Shown piece by piece: positions 44,001 to 56,400 of a stretch of 64,000 nt of DNA. The position numbers and the translations under genes are program-made. The notes below the pieces were generated by a model. That model searched no databases and was not told the origin of the DNA. It saw only the letters and a list, made by a program, of their open reading frames with translations. Source of the DNA: Notospermus geniculatus (Eukaryota > Nemertea > Pilidiophora > Heteronemertea > Lineidae); contig NMRB01000176.1 of NCBI GenBank assembly GCA_002633025.1, positions 63,377-127,376 of the forward strand. Direction: 5' to 3'. The number at the start of each line of letters is the position of its first letter. Positions within the stretch are counted from its first letter, which is position 1.

Positions 44001-47000
44001 GCATTCTATATGAGGGAGTTTCGTGGACACCACCGTCTTGCACTAGCGGGGAGCTTGAAACAGTTGATTCTTCGAGGAATGTGTGCCATCAGGCGATATG
44101 CGGACGGAACTCCGTTTACACCAAAGTGCGAAGGGGAAAGGCTCAATATAGGAGGGCACACGACTTTCAAACAGGTTGAAATTGATAAGAAACATGCAAT
44201 TTGTGGGCGTACTTTTATATTGAGAAAAAAACGAATTTTAGAAACAGACCAGAGCGTACAATTCTACTGCAAATCGTACAGCGTACTGCGGCCATTTTTG
44301 GCGTACGAAATATGCCGAAATCGTATGGGTAGGTAGGTCTGCTAGGCCGAGGCCCTACCCCGATATTTTGATGGCAATGCAGAGGCGTAGCTAGAGGGGG
44401 GGGCAGGGGGGGCTAATGCCCCCCCAGGTGGTCCGGGAAAATGTGTTTTTCATGCACATTTTGACCGAAAATTAGCAAAATATGGTCTTTTGCCCCCCCA
44501 GAGGACCTTTTGCCCCCCCCAGGCCAAAAAAGCTAGCTACGCCCCTGCAATGCTATTCAAATGCCTTGGCTTAGGCCTACCCTGCCCTGTTAGGCCCAGC
44601 TGTACAAAATAGGCCTACACTTGAACATGCAATTGTCATCTGTTCTTCTGGGACATTCACCCACATGTGAGCCAGTGGTCCATGGACCATTTCATTTTGT
44701 GTATTTCACGATCATGTACTGTAACAGTGAAACATTGAGAACATTCCTTGGCCTACAGTTTCAGAATCTTGTAACATTGAAATATTGAGAAAAGTGCCTT
44801 CGTTTGATTGTGTACAATTGTAGGTTTTAAGAAAAACAAATTTCAACTGCACTAGTTTAATTATTTCAAAGCTGGCAGTCAACATACATAAATGATGACC
44901 TTGGACACATCGCTTGCAGTCATGTTTATACTCTGTTGAAGATATACTAAATAAATAGAATAAAGACAACAAATGTCCAAATTCATGCACGAATATAACA
45001 ACGATCGGCATGCTTCACGTACCTTCACTATAAGCACCATCAGCCAACACTAGTTGTATAATCTTGCTGTACAGGTGGCCCTTATCACCAAGCACTTCCA
45101 AGGCAATCTTCTCTCCTTCTTCAATGCTCTCATCTTCATCTTCATGAGCCGCCTAAAAGAGAAAGTAACAAGTTGAAATTGCTGGGGAGGGTGGGAAGGC
45201 CAATTTTTCGACGATGTTTGTTGAAAGAGTGAGTACGAATACCAGCAAGTGGTACCCTCGATTGGGAGCCCACATATTGAATTTCACGGTGAGGTCTCAG
45301 CTCTGCCACTGAATTATTTGCTTATCCATATCGGAGAGTAATTGGTTTGCTAAAAGGTCCATCGCCACACTGACCTGCACTGCCTTGTAAATCTCCAAAA
45401 ATCTATCACATCCTAATTCAGCCTCTAGTTGTGCTCTTGACTCTTCTAATCGACAGAAAATGTCTTCCTCATCTATGTCATTGTTATCATCGTCGTCATC
45501 TGAAACAATCAAAGTGAAATGTACAACAGTGGACATTAACAACATTAGGTTGTCACCAACTAATAAGGCAAACACTGGAGTACTTTGGTTCTTGTAGACA
45601 AGTCTACTTGGATACTTTGGTTCCAGTAGAGAAGTCTGCTTGGCTGGAGAACATTTGGCTTAGGAAATGAAAGAATCTACTTTGAAAAAAGATCAACAAA
45701 TACCAGAACACCATTCCTCCTTGCCAGGGATCATGGTATTGATGAAGGAGCTACCACCAGATGTGGTCCCAGAATCACGATCTGCTTCATCACCCGAGTC
45801 AGACTGAGACCCACTCCCCTTCAGGTCGCTGAGTTCCTCAATATCACCGTCAAGTTTGCTATCTGAAAATATATTTTACCAGGGATGGTCAAATCTAACT
45901 GCTGGTATGATTCAGAAACGCTGTGGATGGAAACATCTTGACACTTTAGACCAGCAACAAGCATTACAGGAAAATTCATGGGAGAAAATTTTTTGGCTTG
46001 CCTTGTCGATCAAGTAAGATGCTCTCCATCGTTTGCATGACACTAGCAAGGTCTTCATCCTCATCCTCATCTTCCTCACCATCGTCACTGCAAAAAGAAA
46101 GCAAAAAACTTCTTCTTCAGTATCTAGGCTTGGCTCTGACCTAATAAGAGTAGAGTACCGGTGTACAGAGTCTTGACCTCTGTTCTGATCTTTTTATGTA
46201 ATATCCTATTTTATCATAACCATAAATTAACATGTTTATTTGAGATGTTTGTGACAAGATTAAGCAACTAACCTATTGTCATTTTCTTGATCAGATCCTT
46301 CCCCCTCATCCTCCTGATGAGATGGTGAAGGCAGGTCCAGGGAAAATCTCACTGGGCTCTCAGGTTCCTCCTCCATTGTCTTGAACAACTTGGAGAGATC
46401 AGGCAAGGAACACGTTCTCAGCATCTGAAATAGAAACAAGTACTGTGTGACATTCTGGAAGAGTACTTGGTGAGAGCAGCAGACATTTTCTGATAAAACA
46501 ATCTAGCCCAGTAACTCCCAATTCTGGATTGCAAAACTGAATCAATGTTTGAAGGACTTCTTTCTGATTTGCTCACCTTCCTGTCTTGGAGGTCAAAATG
46601 ACCAATGGTGAGTCCCAGCTTCATACCAGAGAGGGTCTTCTGATAGCTGCAAAAAAATTTGAGCGAGTTTTATCTCCCATTTCTAATGGGTTCGGACCAC
46701 CGCACAATATTTGATGACTATGTGGTGCACACAGAGTATTCTTGTAGCTTAGAATGACAACCCATGACGACTGTGCAAAGTGAGGAAAACTATACATACA
46801 TGTATAGAAATTTTAAATTGACCCTGAAAATGGTGGACCAAATAAGTATCAATCCAGAGCAGACTTTATTTCCTGCAAGTTATTTCTCTTAAGTGACCCT
46901 CTCAAAATTTTGATTCAAATTGTCACACAGTGACACAAAAACAATTATAGCTAAATGGCAACAATGTTTCTACCTAGAATTTGACTCCTCCTCCTCGTAC

Positions 47001-50000
47001 TCCTCAACCTTCATATCATCTGTGACTTTCTCCTCCTCCTCCTCCAGCTCGACTTTATCAAACAACTTATCCTCCTGTGACTTATTCACTTCTGTAGGCC
47101 CCTTCTCAACCTTGAGAGATTCCTTCTTCAATGACTCTTTCAACTTTGTTGGTGATTTTTCTGGTGAAGCCTCGACCGGTGTAGTCGTTTTTTCTATAAA
47201 GAGAGCGACAACAATTTGAAGGGAAGAGTTTTTTAAAAATACGACTGCAAAGGGTTTGGTTCACAGCAGAATTTTTGCTTTGATGTAAGATTGTATGGTA
47301 TGGTACACACAGAGTATTCTTGCTCCTTAGAATGACATACCATGAACTTATAACACATGTCCTGTCAACTGGATTTTTATGTGATAGTAATAGGAGTATA
47401 GGATTTTATCTCATAGGAATATTCTCATTACTGACTGAATACATGTTCTATCAATTGAATATACATATGTATCTTGTGCTCCCATACCGATTGTGCAAAG
47501 TGAGGAAGAGTACATGTACAGGAAATACACCACATAACTCAAATAAGCATGTTACACGATGGTTTTGATAAAACAGGACAAAAGATTAGTGAGAGTTAAT
47601 AACATGCTTTCAATGACTGAAAAGTCCAAATTATACAAAGTGAGACCATTAAAACAACTCTGACCCCAAACCCAAACCCAATGTCCACTCCATCCCTAAA
47701 CTTTGAAATATTGATGGCTGATGCATTTTCCATTAAGACCATGAACATGGACACTTTGTCAACGTGTATAACAACTTGTTAGTCAGGTTAGTGAGGCAGG
47801 CAAGTTAGTAGCATTAGTTTGGCAAGCTGGAGGGTGGACTCACCCGAGTCCCAGGCCTGTTTGACTGGGGGACTTTCAGATTCATCTTCTCTTGCCACAG
47901 GCAGTTCTGTAATCGATTCCTCAGTCACCTCATCACCAGCAGTCCCAGGTGATATTTTCACATCATCATCAGGTGCAGTCATTCTTTCTGCCCTCTCTTC
48001 ATCCTCCTCCTCTATTTCCTTCCGGACTTCCAGATTAACCGTCCTGGCATTGATGACTTGTTTAGAAGGCAATTCTGGCTTAGCTGCGTCTTCTGAGGCA
48101 GAATCCTGCGGAGGATTTATTTCCTCTTCTATGTTTCTGATGGACTTTGTAGGGATACCCGGTTTCGGTGGCAGAGCTGGTTTGACAGGGAGACTTGGCT
48201 TAGCAGCTATCTCCGGTTTAGAAATTTCTTCTGATTCTTCTGATTTTGTAGGGACTGGTTCTGACTCTGTGGCTCCTTCAACTGTGGACTCAGGCTCAAC
48301 AGTTTCATCTGTCCGAACTGACTCGGACTTCTTCTCACTTCTGGCCTTGAGGCATGACAACTGCGACTTAGACCGTTTTGTCGGATCTGATTTACCACCA
48401 GCTTTCACTGCATCATCGGAATCAGAACTCGACGAAGATTTCTTTCCTGGTTTTAACTCGGGCAGCTGTCTTAGTTGAGGGCTCGGTGACCTTGATCTTG
48501 ACCTTGGGCGTGGCTTCGGTTTCACTACATCCAAAGTATCCAGCTTGTCCGAGATTGTGATGGTTGAACCAGCTGCTTTAGGGACAACTTCTCCTGGAGC
48601 GAATTCTGAGGCATCAATGTCACTTTCTTTTGGTTCATTTTCTTCTGAATATCACAGAAAACCATGGTAAGCAAAGGTTTAAGAATAAACCCTGTCAAAT
48701 TTGAGGTGTAAGACGTGCCTCAAATGACATCAACCCACCACCACAGCATAAGCAAGACAGAAATTTTTCTTCTACTACCTCAGGTAAAAAGAAATTTACG
48801 TCATCAAGTCCAAAACAACTTTTGAAAAGAAGAAAGAATAGCTGACATCAAACAGGACAGAAACATTTCCTCGTAAGTGGTGGCGGCGAAAATGCACGCT
48901 ATTATCTTTCCAGGTCATGATAACCTGACACCATGCAACAGGACAATGTGGCATGCAAGACTAGCAAGATCCTTCATGTGTCCTGAAAACTGCATCATCA
49001 GGCACAGAATGTAAACGCCAAGTATATCATGCCTGGAGTGTGGCAGAACGTCGGGCCAGCACCAATCCAGTTACAGAAGACACAGAACAAGTTTTCCACA
49101 ACTTTATGACTATTTTACCAGCTGAGCGACAGATGGTGCAGTCGTCAGGACGGACACAAGACCATTACCACCGGCAAAAGACAGCCTTCTTAACTCACTT
49201 GATTTGGTTTCCTCTTTTGATATTGTTATGGTACCCTGTGCTCTGGGGGTCGGGGGCTGTTTCGTTATGATGATGGTTTCTCCAACACCAGGCACATCTG
49301 TAAACCAAACATAAGTTTACAAATTCTTACAATTGTGATTGACATGGTGCTGATCAGATCAGCAACATGAAAACTAGCTGAGTATTCTTCAGAAAACATT
49401 TCGTATGTAAATATTCCAGTGCACATCTTCCTTACAGGATTCAGATTTCAGTGAACAAAATTTGACATCTCTTCAAAAGCACATACAATGCACTTCAACC
49501 AAACTCCCAACGAACACCTGTGCAAGTTATTACCAACCTGAACCCTCTTCACCCTTCGCAGGTATTGTTACGGTGGCCTGGATGTCAGCCTCACTGAGTT
49601 TATGAAGCAGGCTTTCGTGCATTCCTCCCCATTGTTTTCGAGCACTGGGTAACACTTCTGGGTCAGGCTCACCCCACTTCTTCCTTTCTTCTTTTGGTTT
49701 GTTGTCATCAGGTACCGGTAATTTCACTACAGAATCACTGACACTAGTTGCTGAAACAAGGAAGATGATCTCGAAATCGCAATTATGGCATAGGGCAACA
49801 TTCGGGTTACATGTTTGTCTTTGGGTCAGGAAAGATGATTGCACTTGTACGTTGAAGTTTTTTGTTTTGTGACTATTGATGGTCAAACATGTTCTGGGTT
49901 GTCTTTTTTCCCTTTTGACACCAACACCACCACCCCGTTATTTGCGCTAAGATGGATTAATCCTTTCGTTACTGGCATGTATGGTCACCAGCTTACGGAG

Positions 50001-50428
50001 GCCCATATTTTCAAAACTGTTTTATCCCTTAACAGTTTTAACAAAAAATCTGTTCTTATAACTTAAACCTTCCATTATACAGGACCCGGTGACCGGGTCC
50101 CACGTAAATTTCGTGGGGATTTGGATGACCCGGTGACCGGGTCCCACGTAACGAAAGGGTTAAAACTAGTAACTGACTTGTCAGTCAATCTGAAGACCGC
50201 CCTTGGATATTGAGAGGCTTGATCGGGCTATCGAAGCCAAAACAAGTTATGATGATGATGGTGATGATGATCTCAGTGTCTTGATATCTACCTTCCATCC
50301 CAGATGCTGTCTCCTCTAGTTCCATAAGGGCAAGATCAGGCACGTTCTCTTCTCCTTTGCCCCACTTTGGTCGAGGCTTCTCATTGACTCGTCGCAATAT
50401 TTCATCCTTCTTTTTCTGAAGTGGTGAC
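41044..50428 (-). CDS. NEK1: NEK1 exons 19-30: C-terminal region
   Basis: Exons: 50292-50428, 49538-49750, 49199-49297, 47844-48644, 46974-47193, 46577-46646, 46273-46424, 46002-46087, 45704-45862, 45375-45499, 45023-45152, 41044-41054. Landmarks are [67 protein letters not shown] and [13 protein letters not shown]. Exon 22 (801 nt) is low-complexity, with repeated KPxLPxKP words. Exon 26 uses a GC donor (AAG then GCAAGC). The last coding exon contributes only 11 nt (ending DND and TGA) after a 4-kb intron. If that intron were kept, translation would end a few codons later in exon 29 (SEGT, stop at 45015). Confidence 0.88.
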
Positions 50429-53400
50429 CTGAAAAAACGTAAACCAGACATTTATTCCAACATCCATCCATCCACAGAGAAGTAATGTATGTTGCAAATA
50501 AATTCTTTACAATATCATAGAGCTTGCCACTGGCATGGCCAATGAGGGCATCACCACTCCTCCACGGAAACATGTCGCTGCGACCGTACCAGGCCTTTTC
50601 ATTGTCTTCAGGACGTCATCTCCATGGCAATGTGAGGTGCGAGCATGAAGCCACAACGTCACGGTAGTGTGACGTTGACGTTCCGAACAACGTCACAGTG
50701 GAAAAGTTGATACGGTCGCAGCGCCATCAAATGGTAGAAAAAAAATGGCTACCTCCCCATTGCAGAGAATGGGCCAGGGATCCATGCCAGGGAGCTCGGC
50801 TGACGCCACCCTACTGGTTCATATAAATGTTATAAAATAAACAGAGAGCGTCACATTTCAACCAACAAAACTTACTTTTCAATACTCGTTTCCACCTCTT
50901 GCTTGGCTCCAATGGCAGCCATGACTTGCGTAATTGGAATGACTGGAGCTGGTTCAACCCTGAAATTGCAGAATAATGAATGAAGAAACCTGACATAAAG
51001 TATGAAGGAATCGAAGTAGCCTACGTTTTATTCTACTCACTTTTTAGGTGGCTCAACTGGGAAGAGTGGTCTCTGATCAGCTGCTCGCTCCTGAAAATGG
51101 AGGGGCAAGGATAAATTTTTGCTCAACATCAACAGTTTCAAAATTCATTGTACTTGTATTTTGTTTTTTTCCCTAGGACTTGTTGCATTTCCACCACTGG
51201 AACTTGGACTCTACCTTAAGGGCCTGCTTTTCCTTTTCATATGCTTCTCTCCTCTTTATTTCAAGTTGCTCTTTCAACTTCTTTGCCCGTTCATCAGCCT
51301 GTGCCTTCAGAGCTTCTATCTTCCTTCTCCTTTCGTCGCCATCAGCATTTATTGCCCCCTAAAAAGGATAAGAGGAATATACTAATTTGCCTACAGTACC
51401 ATATCCAAGTGCACATGCTTGAGTTTCCAAGAAATCCAGTGCCAACCAAAATGGTGGGGAAGTCGAAATGATGAATAGGGCTTCAGCCCCAACACATTGG
51501 TGTTTAGACTACCTACCTTGACGCCGACTCCTGGTTTATTGGCCGCAGCTTCCTTCATCTGATTTCTCCTCTCATTGAAATTCTGCAATCTTATCTGCTT
51601 CAATCGAGCTAGATATTCCTGCAATCATATACATCTAGAGTGAATTACATAAAATCTAAATTTTCCACACACCAGGTCTGCCTTGGCCTATCTTGTGTGA
51701 AAATGGGGAAATCTGTGAAAGGTTTATGTCCTCCCTTCCCTAAGTTGAATCATACCTTCTCTTCTTGATTCCTAGCATCAATTTCAGCCCACTCTCTCTT
51801 CGGTGCAGGTTCGCCAGCTCCACTCCTGGCACTGTCTGGTCGTGGAACACCGTGTTTCTGGGCCTGCCCTCTTGCCTTGTAATATGCTGCCTCTCTCTTA
51901 CGATTCATGAACTCCTCCACGACTCTCGCTCGTCCGGCTGCTTTGGCAGCAAGTTGCTGATCCTGATAAGCTTGACGAGCTGCTGCCTGGGGTGCTGGAC
52001 CAGCATTCATGTAATCTGAAGAAATGAAAATGTAAAATTATATATATCATCTTGCTTCTGAGCACCATGCCCAAACTAACCGCAGCCCAGAAGATAGAAT
52101 AAAGGAGATAATTAAAACAACATAGTGAAAACAAATCAAAATTGAAAAAAAAATTTAACACTTACTTTGGGGTTGTACTCTTTGACGATCTCCTCGGTCT
52201 TCTGCTATCTTGTCCAGAAAATCATGATAATGCTCATATCGTCCTCTTTCATTCACAGGTACTCCTTGTGGAACACCACCGACAGGCTGGTAATAAAAAG
52301 GTAAGAATACCAGAGTAATTAATGCAAAGGGTCGGTTGAAAATCTTGAATGACTTCAATAGCATTCTAAGTGTTAGTAGGACTGACCATTGAACACAGCG
52401 TCATTTCTAAAGAGTTGGTGTGTGATTTTCATTTCTGTGAGTCAGTGTGGGTAATCACTCTCCACGGGACAAGAACATGTTGCAGTAAGTATGTTACCTT
52501 GGGAGATGGGATATTTCTGTTAACAGGTTGCTGTGGAGTCTTTGCTCGACTTTCTGATGATGAACTTTTCTGAAAACACGAGAAGGAATTCCTGGGACTA
52601 TGTGTTTTGTGCTGGACATGTTAGTACAATTTCTCCCTAAAAACATATCCGGCGGTCAAAAAACACATCAAACTTGAAGTGCGTTCAATGCAGGTTTTTT
52701 GGGGGGACCTCGATATATCAAAATCAAAACTAATTTCTTAACGTTGTGAGATACACGTGTGTCCTTTTTCCATATTTATGTTCTCAATGGTGAGAAAAAC
52801 CTAATGACACATACTTCTTTAAAATCTTGATTATCGACAGCAGTTACGTGGACATTTTGACAACTCCGCATTCATTACGTGTAGTTACAAAACATGCAAA
52901 ATACCCTTGGCGTACGTAAATTTCAATACCAAAGTGTAAGGTGGATGGCATGGCTACCAGCAGTCTTTATCAGTCAGTGTCAACAGACTGCCATTAAATA
53001 GAATAAGAATCCACTGTTTCATGTTTACCTCTTCCTCATTTGAGCTGAGGGACTCCATCAGACCCTTCCAGCCCTCCTCTCTTGCTTTGTTGATCCTTGC
53101 AACCTGGCGACAAACAGTGCAATATAACTCACACACAAAAACCAGTGCAGCAACAATAAAACCAGCAAACTTTTTATCACATTCTGCTTCAAGCAGAGTC
53201 AAATAAATTAAATCAGGGAAGATATGTATTCTTCAAGCAGAGTCAAATAAACTATACAAGAGAACATGCAGAGTCAAATTAGCAGCAGGGATGTGTATTC
53301 TTCAAGAGTCAAATAAACTGTTCCACAACAAGGAACAAGAATTCCTTAAGTGCAGCCAAATTTTATACATGTAGAGAACATGTATTCTTCAAGAAGAGTC

Positions 53401-56400
53401 AAAATAATCTGTACCAGGGAACAGGAATCCTCCAGCAGAGTCAAAATAATATACCAGGGAACATGTATAATTCTTCAAGAAGAGTCAAAAGAATATACCA
53501 GGGAACATGTATTCTTCAAGAAGAGTCAAAATAATATACTGGTACCAGGGAATATGTATTCTTCAAGAAGAGTCAAAATAATATACCAGGGAACATGTAT
53601 TCTTCAAGAAGTCAAAATAATATACCAGGGAACACGTATTCTTCAAGAAGAGTCAAAGAAAGTCGGGGGAACAATTCTTCTTCAAGAGAGAGTCAACCAA
53701 ACTAACAAACAAAACAACATGTATTCTTCAAGCAGAGTGAAATAAACTACATACACTTATTATTTGACCAGTCTTATTCTACTTTTGTATCCAAACATAA
53801 CTTCAAAGACAAACTTACCCTCTGTTTATCCAATAAGGCTTTATGTTGTGCAGCAAATTCGTTATCCTGCAATGTACAGTGTGCATGAATCAGACAAACA
53901 GTTTGTTGTTGTTCCATACAGAGGCAAGAACAAGTGTGTTTATTGCTGGTCTTGTATGCCCAAAGAAGGCATTGGAAAACCAGAAGAAGTGTAAGCTTGA
54001 GAATTTTCTAAAAGTCAGTTGCCCTTCCAAAACCTCCCCCTCAGATTCTTTAAAACTAATTACCTTTTGTTGCACTCGTCTTGCTCTTTCTTTTTCAACT
54101 AATTCTCTACGTTTCTTAGCAATATCCTGGAAAATCAACAGCACATCAAAGACCTCAAAAATTTCGAATAATTCTCTACGACAAAATAAAAGGAAAAGTA
54201 TGTAAAGAAGCTTACATTATTGGCAACAGCTGCAGCAGCAAGGGCTGCCCTCTTCTTATCAGCATCTGCTGATTTTCTAGATGCTTCTCTTGATTTTCTT
54301 GCCACATTTTCTTTTGATCTTCTGACGGCTGGGGCCCCATACACTGCAGCGGGATCATAACGTGGGGTTGGTCTGGCACTTTCTGGGCGTTTGTCTGCCA
54401 CACTTCGGGCAGAACTTGGACGGGATGCTGAAAACAGGACACCATACTGAATCAATATCACTAGGCCTGTGTACATAGTGGAGTACTGAATTGGGGCCAG
54501 TGAGCATGTATTATACTTGGACAGTTCAACAGATTTCTTACTGGGTATGCAGGCCTCTCAATTACATGGTGATCATTACACCCTGTATTTTTCCAGCCTA
54601 ATTTGGGCACCTCATTTTAGTCAAGGTGACAGCCATGCGCACACCCACAATGGACATTTGAAAGCCAAAATCAGAACACGGCCACCACACTCTCAGACAG
54701 TCATCTCAGATTTTCCTTATGGTAGAGGATTATTCAGGCATGAGAGTAGATGGCTGGGCAAAATATTCCACTTGATTATTGCTGACACCCTCTATAGTTA
54801 TTAACACACACTGCAGAAAATTCTTTTAAAAATGTGTAGTTGTTATTGATACACCCTGTACCAAGCAGCAGCGTCGCCATCGGGTGTTAACCTGATGACT
54901 CATGCACACACTGCCCTGCATGCATTAGTGCCACATGTCCAGTTTTCCCGCCAAAAGATCGTCGATGACCAATGCGGCTATGGATTGAGATATGTTATTT
55001 AAAGCGAATCGAAAGCGGATTTTGTTTACATTTGGATGGTGTTTGTAAACAGAAAATTCAGCCAATCAGAATGCACGAAAATTTCTTTTGTTGACATTGT
55101 GGAGAAGTTTGTTTACATTTTCCCCAAAAATTCGTCCCCTTTCAAATTCTATTTCTAAATCAAATTTTTTCGCTTTTGATTCGCTTTAAGTAAATATCTC
55201 CTTTGTGGAAATAATCTAGGAAATAAATTTGATATGACTGGAAAGTGCATTTTTTCTGCATTACAGCCAAATAGATTGTACAGGAATTCAATCAGGGGTT
55301 TGAGAGAAATGGACTTGGAAACATGACAAGCTCTGTCAGATTAAATGTTGAAGTCGGGTCACCTGCAGCATTTGACGATCTTCAACTGCCGTATGAAGTT
55401 TGTCTGAGCTGTTTTGATATGGGGAATGCAGTAACGCTTGTGGAAAATTCTGGAAGGGTGACTTGGCCACCAGGACCTAATTTGGGCACTGTTTTTAAGG
55501 GTTTAATTTGGGCACTTTGCCAAATTATTACACCGTTAAACGGTGCAATCAGCATGTAATTGAGAGGCCTGGTATGGGATGAAATTGGATAAAAATGACT
55601 TGCCATGCACAGTTGGCAACTAAATGAAAACATGACAATTCTGGGGTCCTCTTACCCCCAATTCACATAGGGAAATTCTTACCCTCAACTTCAGGGATGT
55701 GAAAATGCTCAAAAATAATTTATTGGATGTTAGTTTGAATTTCTCATGATACTCTGAAGACACTGACCTGGAGCTGGTGGTAGTGCACGAATATCTTTGG
55801 CCATCTTCTGACCATGCATCACAGTATGACCCAACTCCTTGGCTATAATCTGAAAAGAACAAGTCCACAGCTCATGAATTGATCATTGGATTCCAATTTC
55901 AACAATGGAGAGACAGTTATCTGATACACGCAAAATCATTGCATCAGCAAATAAGTTACAGCAGACTTTTAGACAGGTGTCGAGTGAAGAGAATTAAAGA
56001 TGAAATTTAACCAGAAAATGCCATATTATTCACACAGTATTTACCTCATTTCCCATGAACTTCTCCACACGTTTAATGAGAAAGTTCTTTCTCAGCAGGT
56101 TATTCACAGATGGACGGTCTCTGCAGGAAGCAAAGAAATGATTCTACATGTACTTGAAAATTTGTTTTGATTACAAATTACTCCAATGGGTCCAATCTGC
56201 CAGTAGGAATCAGTGAAATAAGATTATGGTTTTAATCCAACAGCGTGTCAGTGAACTCTGCACTCGAGAGTTGACTCTTAATGGGCAATGACCAAGTTGT
56301 TTGTTTCCTTATGGCTTGATGCCGAGACCTTGACTCAAACAACCAACTGCCCATGCTTGAGTTGCCTCCCATAGAGAGCCACTTGCATGAGCAAGTCATA

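Noticed and set aside
45015-45152. End of NEK1 at the TGA in the readthrough of exon 29
   Set aside because: Preferred end is the distant exon, because it restores the EDND ending seen in vertebrate NEK1. The readthrough form is kept only as a possible alternative.
47819-48478. 219-codon open frame on the + strand
   Set aside because: It is the antisense of NEK1 exon 22. Its Ser/Gly-rich composition follows from the Asp/Glu/Pro-rich sense frame, and the sense strand has matching splice phases.
53350-53745. 131-codon open frame on + with [15 protein letters not shown] repeats
   Set aside because: It is a translation of the intronic minisatellite of NEK1; there is no other coding support.
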